A stretch of 64,000 bases of DNA, from contig CAWBWT010000002.1 of the NCBI GenBank assembly GCA_963792675.1, forward strand, positions 3,782,001-3,846,000, read 5' to 3'. Under the pieces are notes generated by a model. The model did not search any database. It saw nothing but the letters and a program-made list of their open reading frames with translations, and was not told the DNA's origin. Both the position numbers and the translations under genes were made by a program. Source of the DNA: JBBROS01 sp963792675. Its GTDB lineage: Bacteria; Pseudomonadota; Alphaproteobacteria; Acetobacterales; Acetobacteraceae. Below are positions 27,440 through 35,796 of the stretch, piece by piece (the first letter of the stretch is position 1; each line of letters starts with the position of its first letter).

Positions 27440-29016
27440 ATGCTGAGTGTCGGAGGCCTGACCGTCCGGTTCGGCAGTCGCACCGTCGTGGAGGATGTCG
27501 GCTTCACCCTCGACGCGCGGCGAAACGCTCGCCCTGGTCGGCGAAAGCGGCTCGGGCAAGTCGTTGACCGCGCTGTCCATCCTGCGACTGCTGCCGCCGG
27601 GCGCGGCCGCGGCGGGCCGCGTCGAGCTCGACGGCGCGTCGATGCTCGACGCCGGCCCGGCTCGGCTGCGGCAGGCGCGCGGCGGCATCGCCGGGATGGT
27701 GTTCCAGGAGCCGATGACCAGCCTCAATCCGCTGCACCGGATCGGCCGCCAGGTGGCCGAGGCGCTGACGCTGCACGGCCGGCCGGCCGTCGCGGGACAG
27801 CACCGCCGCGTCTGCTGCGCCAGGTCGGGTTCGCCGACGCCGACAGCCGGCTGGAGGCCTTCCCGCACCAGCTGAGCGGCGGGCAGCGGCAGCGGGTGAT
27901 GATCGCCATGGCGCTCGCCAATGACCCGAAGCTGCTGATCGCGGACGAGCCGACCACAGCGCTCGACGTCACCATCCAGGCCGGCATCCTCGACCTGCTG
28001 GCCGCCGAACGCCGCCGCCGCGGGCTCGCGCTGCTGCTGATCAGCCACGACCTCAACGTGGTGCGCCGGGTCGCCGACCGGGTCGCGGTGATGAAGGACG
28101 GGCGCATCGTCGAGCAAGGCGACGCCGCCAGCCGTGTTCGCCCGGCCGCAGCATCCTTATACGCAGATGCTGCTCGGCCTCCGAGCCGCGCGGCGCGCCG
28201 GCGCCGGTCCCCAACGACGCCGCCCCGGCCGCCGCGGTCGAGGATCTGCGCGTGCACTTCCCGGTCCGCCGCGGCCTGCTGCGCCGGGTCGTCTCGACGG
28301 TGCGCGCGGTGGACGGCGTCAGCCTCGATCTGCGGCAGGGCGAGACGCTGGGCCTGGTCGGCGAAAGCGGTTCCGGCAAGAGCACGGTCGGGTTCGCCCT
28401 GCTCAAGTTGCAGGAGGCGGTGGGGCGCGTGGTCGTGCTCGGCCACGACGTGTCCGCCTGGCCGGAGGCGCAGGTGCGGCCGCTGCGGCGGCGCATGCAG
28501 ATCGTGTTCCAGGACCCGTTCGGCAGCCTCGACCCGCGCATGAGCGTCGGCGCCATCGTCGCCGAGGGTTTGCGCGTGCACGAGCCCCGCCTGCCCGGCG
28601 CCGAGCGCGACACGAGGGTCGCCGCAGCGCTGGCCGAAGTCGGCCTGCCCGCCGACGCCGCCGGCCGCTTCCCGCACGAGTTCAGCGGCGGCCAGCGGCA
28701 GCGCATCGCCATCGCCCGCGCGATGGTACTGAAGCCCGCGCTGGTGGTGCTGGACGAGCCGACCAGCGCGCTCGACCGCTCGGTACAGGGCCAGATCGTC
28801 GAGCTGCTGCGCGGCCTCCAGGCTCGGCACGGCCTCGCCTATCTGTTCATCAGCCACGATCTGGCGGTGGTGCGCGCGATGTCGCACCGGGTGGCGGTCA
28901 TGCAGGCCGGGCGGATCGTCGAGCAGGGGCCGGTCGAGGCGATCTTCCGCGCGCCGCAGACCGCCTACGCCGCTGCGTTGATGGCGGCCGCGTTTCCGGA
29001 CGCCGCCACCGGCTGA
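27440..29016 (+). CDS. yejF: Microcin C/oligopeptide ABC transporter dual ATPase YejF (four frameshifts)
   Basis: A fused double ATPase of about 525 residues that powers YejBE. Domain 1 has Walker A GESGSGKSLTAL, signature LSGGQRQRV and Walker B LLIADEPTTALD. Domain 2 has GESGSGKSTVGFAL, FSGGQRQRI and LVVLDEPTSALD. Breaks occur near 27517 (extra base), 27795 (missing base), 28130 (extra A) and 28181 (extra C). Removing them restores RGETLALVG, GTAPPRLLRQVGF and VFARPQHPYTQML. The C-terminal domain from 28252 on is intact. Confidence 0.88.
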
Positions 29017-29136
29017 TTGCCGAACCCGCACGTCACGCTTGCACAAGTGGGGTGTCGGGAACATCTATGGCGCCGGATCACGCCCTCGTACGACGCCCGC
29101 GACGGCGCCGCAACACGACACGACAGGATACGCACG

Positions 29137-30132
29137 ATGGACATGCTGATTGGCCAGAAGCCCCGGCAGCCCGCTCCCCGTCCCGGCGCCGCACTGGGCG
29201 CCGCGACCGGCGCACCGGGCCAGGCAGCCCCGTCCGGACCCGACGCCATCATCGTCGACGGCAACCAGGCGACGTTCATGCAGGACGTCATCGAGGCCTC
29301 GCGCCAAGTGCCGGTCCTGGTCGATTTCTGGGCGACTTGGTGCGGCCCCTGCAAGCAGCTGACGCCCACCCTGGAGAAGGTCGTCAAGGCCGCCGGCGGC
29401 CGGGTCAAGCTGGTCAAGATCGACATCGACCAGAACAGGGCGCTCGTGCAGCAGCTGGCGCAGCTCGGCCTGCCGATGCAGTCGGTGCCGACCGTCGCCG
29501 CCTTTTGGCAGGGCCAAATCGCTGACGTGTTCCAGGGCGCGCTGCCGGAAAGCGAGGTCAAGCGCGTCGTTGAAGCCCTGTTGAAGATGGCCGGGGGCAG
29601 CATGCCGGCCGCCGACCTGCTGGCCGAAGCGCGCGCCGCCTTCGACGAGGGACAGTTCGAGGAGGCCGGCAGCCTATACAGCGCGATGCTGCAGGAAGAG
29701 CCGGAGAACCCCGACGGCTGGGCCGGCCTGATCCGCACCTTGATGGCGATGGGCGCCGAGGACCAGGCCGAGGACGCACTCGAGCAGGTGCCGGAGCCGC
29801 TCCGCAACCACGCCGAGATCGCCGGCGCCCGCAGCGCGCTGGCACTGGCCAAGGAAGGCCGCGAAGCCGCCTCCCAGTTGCAGCAGTTCGAGGCGCGGCT
29901 GGCCGCGAACCCCGACGACCACCAGGCGCGCTACGACCTCGCCACCGCGTTGAACGCGACCGGCAAGCGCGAGGAGGCCGCGGCCGCCCTGCTGGAGATC
30001 GTGAAGCGTGACCGGACCTGGAACGAGGACGGCGCCCGCATGCAGCTGCTGAAGTTCTTCGAGGCCTGGGGCTTGTCCGATCCGTCCACCCTCGCGGCGC
30101 GGCGCAAGCTGTCCGCCCTGCTGTTCCGCTGA
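29137..30132 (+). CDS. cnoX: Thioredoxin-domain co-chaperone CnoX/YbbN
   Basis: 331 residues. An N-terminal thioredoxin domain carries an intact WCGPC at residues 68-72. It is followed by a TPR-like domain (about 150-331) with EEAGSLYSAMLQEEPENPDGW and ARYDLATALNATGKREEA. CnoX holds unfolded or oxidised proteins for GroEL and DnaK. In E. coli the CxxC is SxxC; here both Cys are present, as in many alphaproteobacteria, so redox activity is possible. Start ATG 29137 with AGGA upstream. It is followed after 4 bases by the Lon-substrate-binding-like gene. Confidence 0.92.
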   Translation: MDMLIGQKPRQPAPRPGAALGAATGAPGQAAPSGPDAIIVDGNQATFMQDVIEASRQVPVLVDFWATWCGPCKQLTPTLEKVVKAAGGRVKLVKIDIDQNRALVQQLAQLGLPMQSVPTVAAFWQGQIADVFQGALPESEVKRVVEALLKMAGGSMPAADLLAEARAAFDEGQFEEAGSLYSAMLQEEPENPDGWAGLIRTLMAMGAEDQAEDALEQVPEPLRNHAEIAGARSALALAKEGREAASQLQQFEARLAANPDDHQARYDLATALNATGKREEAAAALLEIVKRDRTWNEDGARMQLLKFFEAWGLSDPSTLAARRKLSALLFR

Positions 30133-30136
30133 CGCC

Positions 30137-30793
30137 GTGGCCAGCCCGCCGAGGACGCTTCCGGCCGAGTTCCCCGTCTTCCCCCTGAGCGGCGCGCTGC
30201 TGCTGCCGGGGGGAAAGCTGCCGCTGAACATCTTCGAGAAGCGCTACTTGCAGATGGTGGACGACGCGCTTTCGGCGGGGCGGGTGATCGGCATGATCCA
30301 GCCCGACGACAGCCGCGCCGAGACGCCGAGCGGCCCGGCCTTGTACCGGGTCGGCTGCCTCGGCCGGGTGTCGTCGTTCAGCGAGACCGATGACGGCCGC
30401 TACTTGATCACGTTGACTGGCTTGATCCGGTTCGGGGTCCAGGTCGAACTCGAGATCGTGCGCGGTTACCGGCGGGTCCGCGGCGACTTGGCGCGGTTCG
30501 AGCTCGACCTCGGCGGCGGCGCCCAGCCCGCCATCGACCGGGATCGCTTGCTGGCCGCCCTGCGCTCCTATTTCGAGGCGCACGGCTTCGATGCGAACTG
30601 GGACGCGATCGACGAGATGCCGGATGTCGCCCTGGTCAACACCCTGGCCATGGTCTGCCCGTTTGAGGCGCCCGAGAAGCAGGCTTTGCTGGAAGCGCAA
30701 ACCGATGCCGAGCGGGCGCAGACGCTGCTCGCCTTGCTGATGATGGGCGTGCATGACGCCGATCTCGGTCAGTCCGGTCGGCGGGCCACCTGA
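30137..30793 (+). CDS. LON peptidase substrate-binding domain protein
   Basis: 218 residues, corresponding only to the N-terminal substrate-binding domain of Lon protease; no AAA or peptidase domain. It has FPVFPLSGALLLPGGKLPLNIFEKRYLQMVDDAL at the start (cut here for description), then GCLGRVSSFSETDDGRYLI and TLAMVCPFEAPEKQALLEA. Start GTG 30137. Stand-alone copies are common in alphaproteobacteria next to a trx-like gene and Trm112, as here, with unknown function. Confidence 0.93.
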   Translation: MASPPRTLPAEFPVFPLSGALLLPGGKLPLNIFEKRYLQMVDDALSAGRVIGMIQPDDSRAETPSGPALYRVGCLGRVSSFSETDDGRYLITLTGLIRFGVQVELEIVRGYRRVRGDLARFELDLGGGAQPAIDRDRLLAALRSYFEAHGFDANWDAIDEMPDVALVNTLAMVCPFEAPEKQALLEAQTDAERAQTLLALLMMGVHDADLGQSGRRAT

Positions 30794-30806
30794 TCGGCCG
30801 GGGCGC

Positions 30807-31019
30807 ATGAGCGGTCCGCCGCCGCCGCCGGCCCCCGCGATCGACCGGCGCCTGCTCGAGATCCTGGTGTGCCCGGTCACGCGTGGCCCGCTGCGCTGGG
30901 ACCCGGCGCGACAGGAGCTGGTCAGCCTCCAGGCCGGACTCGCTTACCCCGTGCGCGACGGCATCCCGATCATGCTGGCCGAGGAAGCCCGGCCGCTCGA
31001 CTCACCATTCCCGCCGTGA
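30807..31019 (+). CDS. Trm112/YcaR-family protein
   Basis: 70 residues. It has DRRLLEILVCPVTRGPLRW, LVSLQAGLAYPVRDGIPIML, the full UPF0434/Trm112 pattern with the typical terminal EARPLD. Only one Cys is present, so no zinc site is formed, as in proteobacterial YcaR. Eukaryotic Trm112 activates methyltransferases; the bacterial role is unclear. Its stop overlaps the next start (GTGA). Confidence 0.94.
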   Translation: MSGPPPPPAPAIDRRLLEILVCPVTRGPLRWDPARQELVSLQAGLAYPVRDGIPIMLAEEARPLDSPFPP

Positions 31020-31405
31020 CCGCGGCGCCGCAGCCCACCGAGTTGAGGGTCCGACGCGAGCCGGCCTGCCTCGAGGTGGACTTCGATGATGGCCTGCAGG
31101 CCGTGCTGCCAGCCGAGTACCTGCGCGTCGAGAGCCCGAGCGCGGAGGTCCAGGGGCATGGACCGGATGAACGCAAGATCGTGCCCGGCAAAGCCTCGGT
31201 GCGGATCGAGGGCGCCGAGCCGGTGGGCCGCTACGCCGTCCGGCTGCGCTTCAGCGACGGCCACGACACGGGCATCTTCACGTGGGCCTACCTACATGAA
31301 TTGAGCCGCGAGCACGATCGGCGGTGGCCGGCCTACCTCGAGGCGCTGGCCGCCAAGGGGCTGAGCCGCGGCGGTGAACCCGGCCGATCCGCGGCGCCGG
31401 CTTGA
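31016..31405 (+). CDS. DUF971 (gamma-butyrobetaine-hydroxylase N-terminal-like) protein
   Basis: 129 residues. It has LEVDFDDGLQAVLPAEYLRV, VRIEGAEPVGRYAVRLRFSDGHDTGIFTWAYLHEL, the DUF971 fold otherwise seen at the N-terminus of gamma-butyrobetaine dioxygenase. Stand-alone versions are linked in other bacteria to Fe-S cluster trafficking (ApbC/Mrp neighbours), which is not visible here. GTG start overlapping the Trm112 stop. Confidence 0.9.
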   Translation: MTAAPQPTELRVRREPACLEVDFDDGLQAVLPAEYLRVESPSAEVQGHGPDERKIVPGKASVRIEGAEPVGRYAVRLRFSDGHDTGIFTWAYLHELSREHDRRWPAYLEALAAKGLSRGGEPGRSAAPA

Positions 31406-31418
31406 CCGGTTGACCGGC

Positions 31419-32424
31419 ATGCGCGGGCCGCGTCCGGACGATCTCGACCAAGCCGACCAGGCACATCTCTGGGCAGCGGCAAGTACCGAACGCGGTGGCC
31501 TCGCTGCAAGCCGGGCATCCGTTCAGCCTGTTGCTGGCCGAGGACGAAGGGCAGCGTGCCGCCGCGCTCGAGTTGCTGCTGGACACGGTGGCCGACCCTT
31601 ACACACGGTTCGCGCGGGCGACCAACCCGCTGCGGGCCCGGCTCACGCTCGAGCGGCTGCTGATCCAGGTGATCCAGGGTCCGACCGAGGGTCTCGCCGC
31701 CGACCCGGTGCAGCTGATCCGACGCATCGCCGAGCGCCGCGGGAGCGAGACCCGGGTCGTCTTGGTGATCGAGCGGGCAGAGACGCTGCACCCCGAAGTC
31801 CTGCGTGTCCTCAGCCGCACTGCCGCCTACTTCCCGGACGCGGTCCCGCGCTTGCAGGTGTTGTTCACCGGCCGGCCGGAGTTCAGGCCGCTGTTGGATG
31901 ATCCCGCATCCGGCTTCGACGAGCAGACCGCAATGCTGGAGCAGTACCGCCCCGCGGAACCAGAGGCCACCGGCATCGCCGCACCGCCCGCCACCGCATT
32001 CGCGGCTGCGCCGCAAGGTCCCTTGCCGCAGCCCGACAACAGCGTTCGGGCCTTGATGCGCGCGGTCTGGGCGCGCGGCACGCCGACCCGGATCGCGATC
32101 GTCGGCGGCGTTTCGATCGGGGTGGCGGCCTTGGCCTTCGCGGCCGTGCTGGTGTTCGTCGAGCCGTCCGACGTGGCCGAACTGGACACCACCTCGGCCT
32201 TGGCCGAGCTGCCGGAGCCCGGCGTCGGCGATCCCGACCCGCCGGCGCTGCAGGCCGGCCCACCGGCGGACGCGGCGACCGCCGCGTTGCGCCAGGAGTT
32301 CGAGGCGTATCTGATCGCCTCGGGCAAGACCCTCGACGGGGCGACTACGGCAAAGCGGCGCGCCCTTTACAGCGAGTTCCTGGTGTGGCGCGCGCGAACC
32401 CGGGCGCCTCGCACCTCGCCCTGA
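31419..32424 (+). CDS. ATPase-like (ExeA-related) membrane protein without Walker A (probable frameshift)
   Basis: About 335 residues. The frame opening at ATG 31419 (or GTG 31374, inside DUF971) joins the main frame if one T near 31470 is removed, giving DQAHLGQRQVPNAVASLQ. Without that correction the start is GTG 31495. The soluble part has TRVVLVIERAETLHPEVLRVLS and LQVLFTGRPEFRPLL, like the Walker B and sensor region of ExeA/MSHA-type AAA proteins. No GxxxxGKT P-loop exists. A span (IAIVGGVSIGVAALAFAAVL) follows near residue 220, then a periplasmic tail. Function unknown. Confidence 0.6.
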
Positions 32425-32551
32425 CCCAGCAGCCCGCGAACGCCGAACCGATCGCGTCACGTGTCGGGGAGAACGCCCCACGACGGTGGCGGCGACGGGC
32501 AACCCGGGATGCGGCGGGGCGCTGCTGTCGCACATTGCCTGGAGTTGCCCC

Positions 32552-33667
32552 ATGCCGACCTGTCCCATTACGCGACGCGCCCTGACCGGTCTGCTCGCAA
32601 CGGCTCCGCTCGCCGCCCGCGCCCAATCGGCGCCGGCGGAACGGACGGCGGCGCTCGACCTCGTCGCCAGTTTCGACGCGCAGGTGACCGGCGTGGCCGT
32701 GGCTCCGTCCGGGCGGATTTTCGTGAACTTTCCGCGCTGGGAGCAGGACGTGCCGATCTCGGTTGCCGAGATCACGAAGGACGGCACGCTGCGTCCGTAC
32801 CCGGATGCGGAGTGGAACCGCTGGACCGACGCGGCGCCGCTTTCGAACGCGAACCACTTCATCTGCGTGCAGAGCGTGACGGTGGATGCGCAGGGTTTCC
32901 TGTGGATCGTCGATCCGGCCGCACCGGGCAACGAGTTCAACCTGGACGGCGGCCCGAAGGTGGTGAAGGTGGACCTCGGCCAGGACCGCGTGGTCCGGGT
33001 GTATCCGTTCAACCGCAACGTTTGCCCACAGGGCAGCTATCTCAACGACATTCGGGTCAGCCCGGACGGGCGCACCGCTTACCTGAGCGATAGCGGGGTG
33101 AGAGGCGCGCTGCTGGTGCTCGATGTCGCCAGTGGACAGGTGCGGCGCCTGCTGGACGGACATCCGAGCACTCAAGTGGAAAAGATGGTCAAGGTGACGG
33201 TCGGCGGCAAGCCGTTGCAGCGGGCCGACGGCCGGGGCCCGATGTTCGCCGCCGACGGGATCGCACTCAACGTCGATGGCTCCCAGCTTTACTGGCAGGC
33301 GCTCACGGGAAAGACGCTGTACCGGATCCCCACGAGCGTCCTGCGCAGCGGCGCCCTGCCGCCGGCTCGGGTCGCGGCGGCGGTCGAGCGTCTCGGCACC
33401 ACCTGCGTTGCCGACGGCTACTGGATCGACCGGCAGGACCGGTTCTGGATCACCAGTCCGGAGGACGACAGCGTCAAGCGCCGGATGCCGGATGGCAGCA
33501 TGCGCGTGGCCGTCCAGGACGCCCGGCTCCGCTGGCCCGACAGCATGGCGCAAGGCGCGGACGGGTCGATCTACGTTACCGCCTCGCACATCCAGGACAT
33601 GGCCCAGTTCACCGCCGCGCCCCGCAAGGGCAAAACCGAGTTGTTCCGGTTCAACCCGTCGACCTGA
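32552..33667 (+). CDS. Secreted SMP-30/royal-jelly-like beta-propeller protein
   Basis: 371 residues. A signal peptide with a Tat-like twin-Arg character (TRRALTGLLATAPLAARAQS) lies at residues 7-26. The propeller repeats include GVAVAPSGRIFVNFPRW, DAQGFLWIVDPAAPG, GSYLNDIRVSPDGRTAYLSDSG and FAADGIALNVDGSQLYW, as in major-royal-jelly/L-dopachrome-tautomerase-related and gluconolactonase-like proteins. The ATG at 32552 was chosen for the signal peptide. A lactonase role is possible but not shown. Confidence 0.85.
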   Translation: MPTCPITRRALTGLLATAPLAARAQSAPAERTAALDLVASFDAQVTGVAVAPSGRIFVNFPRWEQDVPISVAEITKDGTLRPYPDAEWNRWTDAAPLSNANHFICVQSVTVDAQGFLWIVDPAAPGNEFNLDGGPKVVKVDLGQDRVVRVYPFNRNVCPQGSYLNDIRVSPDGRTAYLSDSGVRGALLVLDVASGQVRRLLDGHPSTQVEKMVKVTVGGKPLQRADGRGPMFAADGIALNVDGSQLYWQALTGKTLYRIPTSVLRSGALPPARVAAAVERLGTTCVADGYWIDRQDRFWITSPEDDSVKRRMPDGSMRVAVQDARLRWPDSMAQGADGSIYVTASHIQDMAQFTAAPRKGKTELFRFNPST

Positions 33668-33848
33668 AACGAGCGCCGAACTCCGAGTCGCAGCGCCTTG
33701 CCAGTCAGCCCCGGGCGCCAGTTCAGCCCGGACTTCAGTTCAGACCGGGTGTCCGCGCAGGCCGGGAGCCAGTTCAGCCGAGGCGGCGGCGGCGTCCGAA
33801 GGGGCAAGCAGGCTTTCGCTAACCGGGCGCCGTCGCCGGCGGATAAGT

Positions 33849-34127
33849 TCAGCCTACGATTGCCTGGGCTGCCAGGATCACCCCGCACCACATCGGGATG
33901 CTGATCAGAACAGCGACCACGATACCCAGGATCGGCGTGCCGAAATGGTCGTCGTCCGCGTCGGTCGTCAACGCGTCGGCTGACCCGGGCGATCGCAGCA
34001 AGGGGAGAAGTTGCGGACTGACGTGGTCCAGGCGCTGCGCCCGGCGCCGTTCGACCCGCTCGTCATGAAAGTCGGGCGGCTGTTCACCGGCCATGTCGGC
34101 GGGACGAGGACGCTCAACGGTGTTCAA
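33849..34127 (-). CDS. Small tail-anchored membrane protein
   Basis: 92 residues. A polar, Arg/Asp-rich head is followed by one C-terminal span (TPILGIVVAVLISIPMWCG and onwards). Start TTG at 34127 with AGGAG seven bases upstream, which supports this unusual start. No family recognised. It is convergent with the SMP-30-like gene; the 181 bases between hold four dispersed copies of AGTTCAG (33720, 33737, 33771, 33846) and nothing else clear. Confidence 0.55.
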   Translation of the reverse strand: MNTVERPRPADMAGEQPPDFHDERVERRRAQRLDHVSPQLLPLLRSPGSADALTTDADDDHFGTPILGIVVAVLISIPMWCGVILAAQAIVG

Positions 34128-34488
34128 GATGTTGCTCCTACAACGGCTCAGCGTCAGCGGACTCCGGGTGAGTGGGCGGGCTCACTTGTCTGTTCGTTCA
34201 GTTAGAACGAAAGCTAAGAACAGTAAGCCGTTCCCTTTGCAGCCTGATGATCTGACCCGTTTTCTATGAACCAAATTGGTTAACGCATCCTTTCTTCGCG
34301 TTTGAGTTCGCTGGATTTGAGCCAAATCCGGCCAATCGTCGGCTCCACGGTCCGTCACACGAGGCGGACCGCACAAACATTTGATGGAAGAAGCGCCGCC
34401 GGCTGCCGCTGCGCTCACTCCAGTATCCGTCTGGGCTGCCCACTCGCACCCACGATATGCTCGCGCCACACCGATCCGAGGTTTCCCC
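34128..34488. promoter_or_regulatory. Relatively A+T-rich intergenic region with four inverted repeats
   Basis: 361 bases without a credible gene, and lower in G+C than anything around it. Inverted repeats: GTGAG/CTCAC at 34168-34185; TTCGTTC-N5-GAACGAA at 34193-34211; AACCAAATTGGTT at 34269-34281; GGATTTG-N3-CAAATCC at 34313-34329. The region separates two divergent genes (small membrane protein and M29 aminopeptidase), so it should hold both promoters and probably regulator sites. No -35/-10 pair was convincing. Confidence 0.55.
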
Positions 34489-35736
34489 ATGAACGTTGCC
34501 GCCGCCCGCCCAACTCACGAAACCCGGCTCGACCGCCTCGCACAGGTCGCCGTCAACGTCGGGCTCGGACTGCGCCACGGGCAGGAACTCGTTCTTACCG
34601 CGCCGCTGCAGGCGGTCCCGCTCGTGCGGCGGATCACCGAGCACGCATACCGGGCCGGCGCCAGCCAAGTCACGACCTTGCTCACCGACGACGCCGCGAC
34701 GCTCAGCCGCTTCCAGCATGCGCCCGATGACGCCTTCGATCACGCGCCGGCCTGGCTGTTCGAAGGCATGGCCAACGCCTACCGCGCCGGCGCTGCCCGC
34801 ATGGCGATCGGCGGCGAGAACCCGGCCCTGCTGTCCGGCCAAGATCCCGACCGCGTCGCCCGGGCCAACCGCGCCCGCTCCGTCGCTTACCGGCCGGCGC
34901 TCGAGCTGATCACCAACTTCGCGATCAACTGGTCCATCGTGTGCTGCGCGACGCCGGCTTGGGCCGCGCTGATGTTCCCCGATCTCGAGGAAGACGCTGC
35001 CGTCAGCAAGCTGTGGGATGCCATCTTCGCCGCGTCCCGCGTCGACATGCCCGACCCGGTCGCCGCCTGGGCTGCGCACAATGCCGCCCTGCACGCCCGC
35101 ACAAGCCTGCTGACGGCCAAGCAGTACGAAGCGCTGCACTTCCGCGGCCCCGGCACTGACCTGCGCGTCGGGCTCTCCGACGGCCACCTCTGGCTTGGCG
35201 GCGCCGAGCCGGCCAAGAACGGCATCGTCTGCAATCCCAACATCCCCAGCGAGGAGGTGTTCACCACCCCGCATCTCGCCCGCGTTGAGGGCCGGGTCCG
35301 CAGCACGAAGCCGCTGTCCTACCAAGGCACCCTGATCCGCGACATCGCCGTTACCTTCGAAGCCGGCCGCATCACTGAGGCGCATGCCAGCAGCGGCGAG
35401 GACGTGCTGCAGAAGGTGCTCGGCACCGACGATGGCGCGCGCCGCCTCGGCGAGGTGGCCCTGGTGCCGCATTCGTCGCCGATCAGCGCGAGCGGCTTGC
35501 TGTTCTTTAACACCCTGTTCGACGAGAACGCCGCCAGCCACATCGCGCTCGGCCAGGCCTACCGCACCTGCCTCAAGGACGGCGCAACCGCCAGCGACGC
35601 CGAACTAGCGGACCGCGGCGCCAACTCCAGCCTGATCCACATCGACTGGATGATCGGTTCGGGCGAGGTGGACGTCGACGGCGTGCTGCCCGGCGGCGCC
35701 GCCGAACCGGTGATGCGGGCCGGCGAGTGGGTTTAG
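34489..35736 (+). CDS. Aminopeptidase, M29 (AmpS/PepS) family
   Basis: A 415-residue cytoplasmic metallo-aminopeptidase. Family blocks: LRHGQELVLTAPLQAVPLV, FPDLEEDAAVSKLWDAIF, IPSEEVFTTPHL, and GEVALVPHSSPISASG with FFNTLFDENAASHIALG, which contain the Glu, His and Asp metal ligands. The ATG at 34489 begins MNVAAARPTHETRLDRLAQV, matching the family start; the frame is open upstream but unlike the family. It releases N-terminal residues from peptides. Monocistronic, with its own long upstream region. Confidence 0.94.
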   Translation: MNVAAARPTHETRLDRLAQVAVNVGLGLRHGQELVLTAPLQAVPLVRRITEHAYRAGASQVTTLLTDDAATLSRFQHAPDDAFDHAPAWLFEGMANAYRAGAARMAIGGENPALLSGQDPDRVARANRARSVAYRPALELITNFAINWSIVCCATPAWAALMFPDLEEDAAVSKLWDAIFAASRVDMPDPVAAWAAHNAALHARTSLLTAKQYEALHFRGPGTDLRVGLSDGHLWLGGAEPAKNGIVCNPNIPSEEVFTTPHLARVEGRVRSTKPLSYQGTLIRDIAVTFEAGRITEAHASSGEDVLQKVLGTDDGARRLGEVALVPHSSPISASGLLFFNTLFDENAASHIALGQAYRTCLKDGATASDAELADRGANSSLIHIDWMIGSGEVDVDGVLPGGAAEPVMRAGEWV

Positions 35737-35796
35737 CCGCCCAGCCCCGCGCGATCGGCGCTTTCAATCGAGTGCTGCCGCCATCATATCGACGCC

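Noticed and set aside
33668..33848. Four copies of AGTTCAG as a repeat family or operator set
   Set aside because: Unequal spacing (17, 34 and 75 bases), no symmetry and no regulator nearby; likely chance or minor local duplication.
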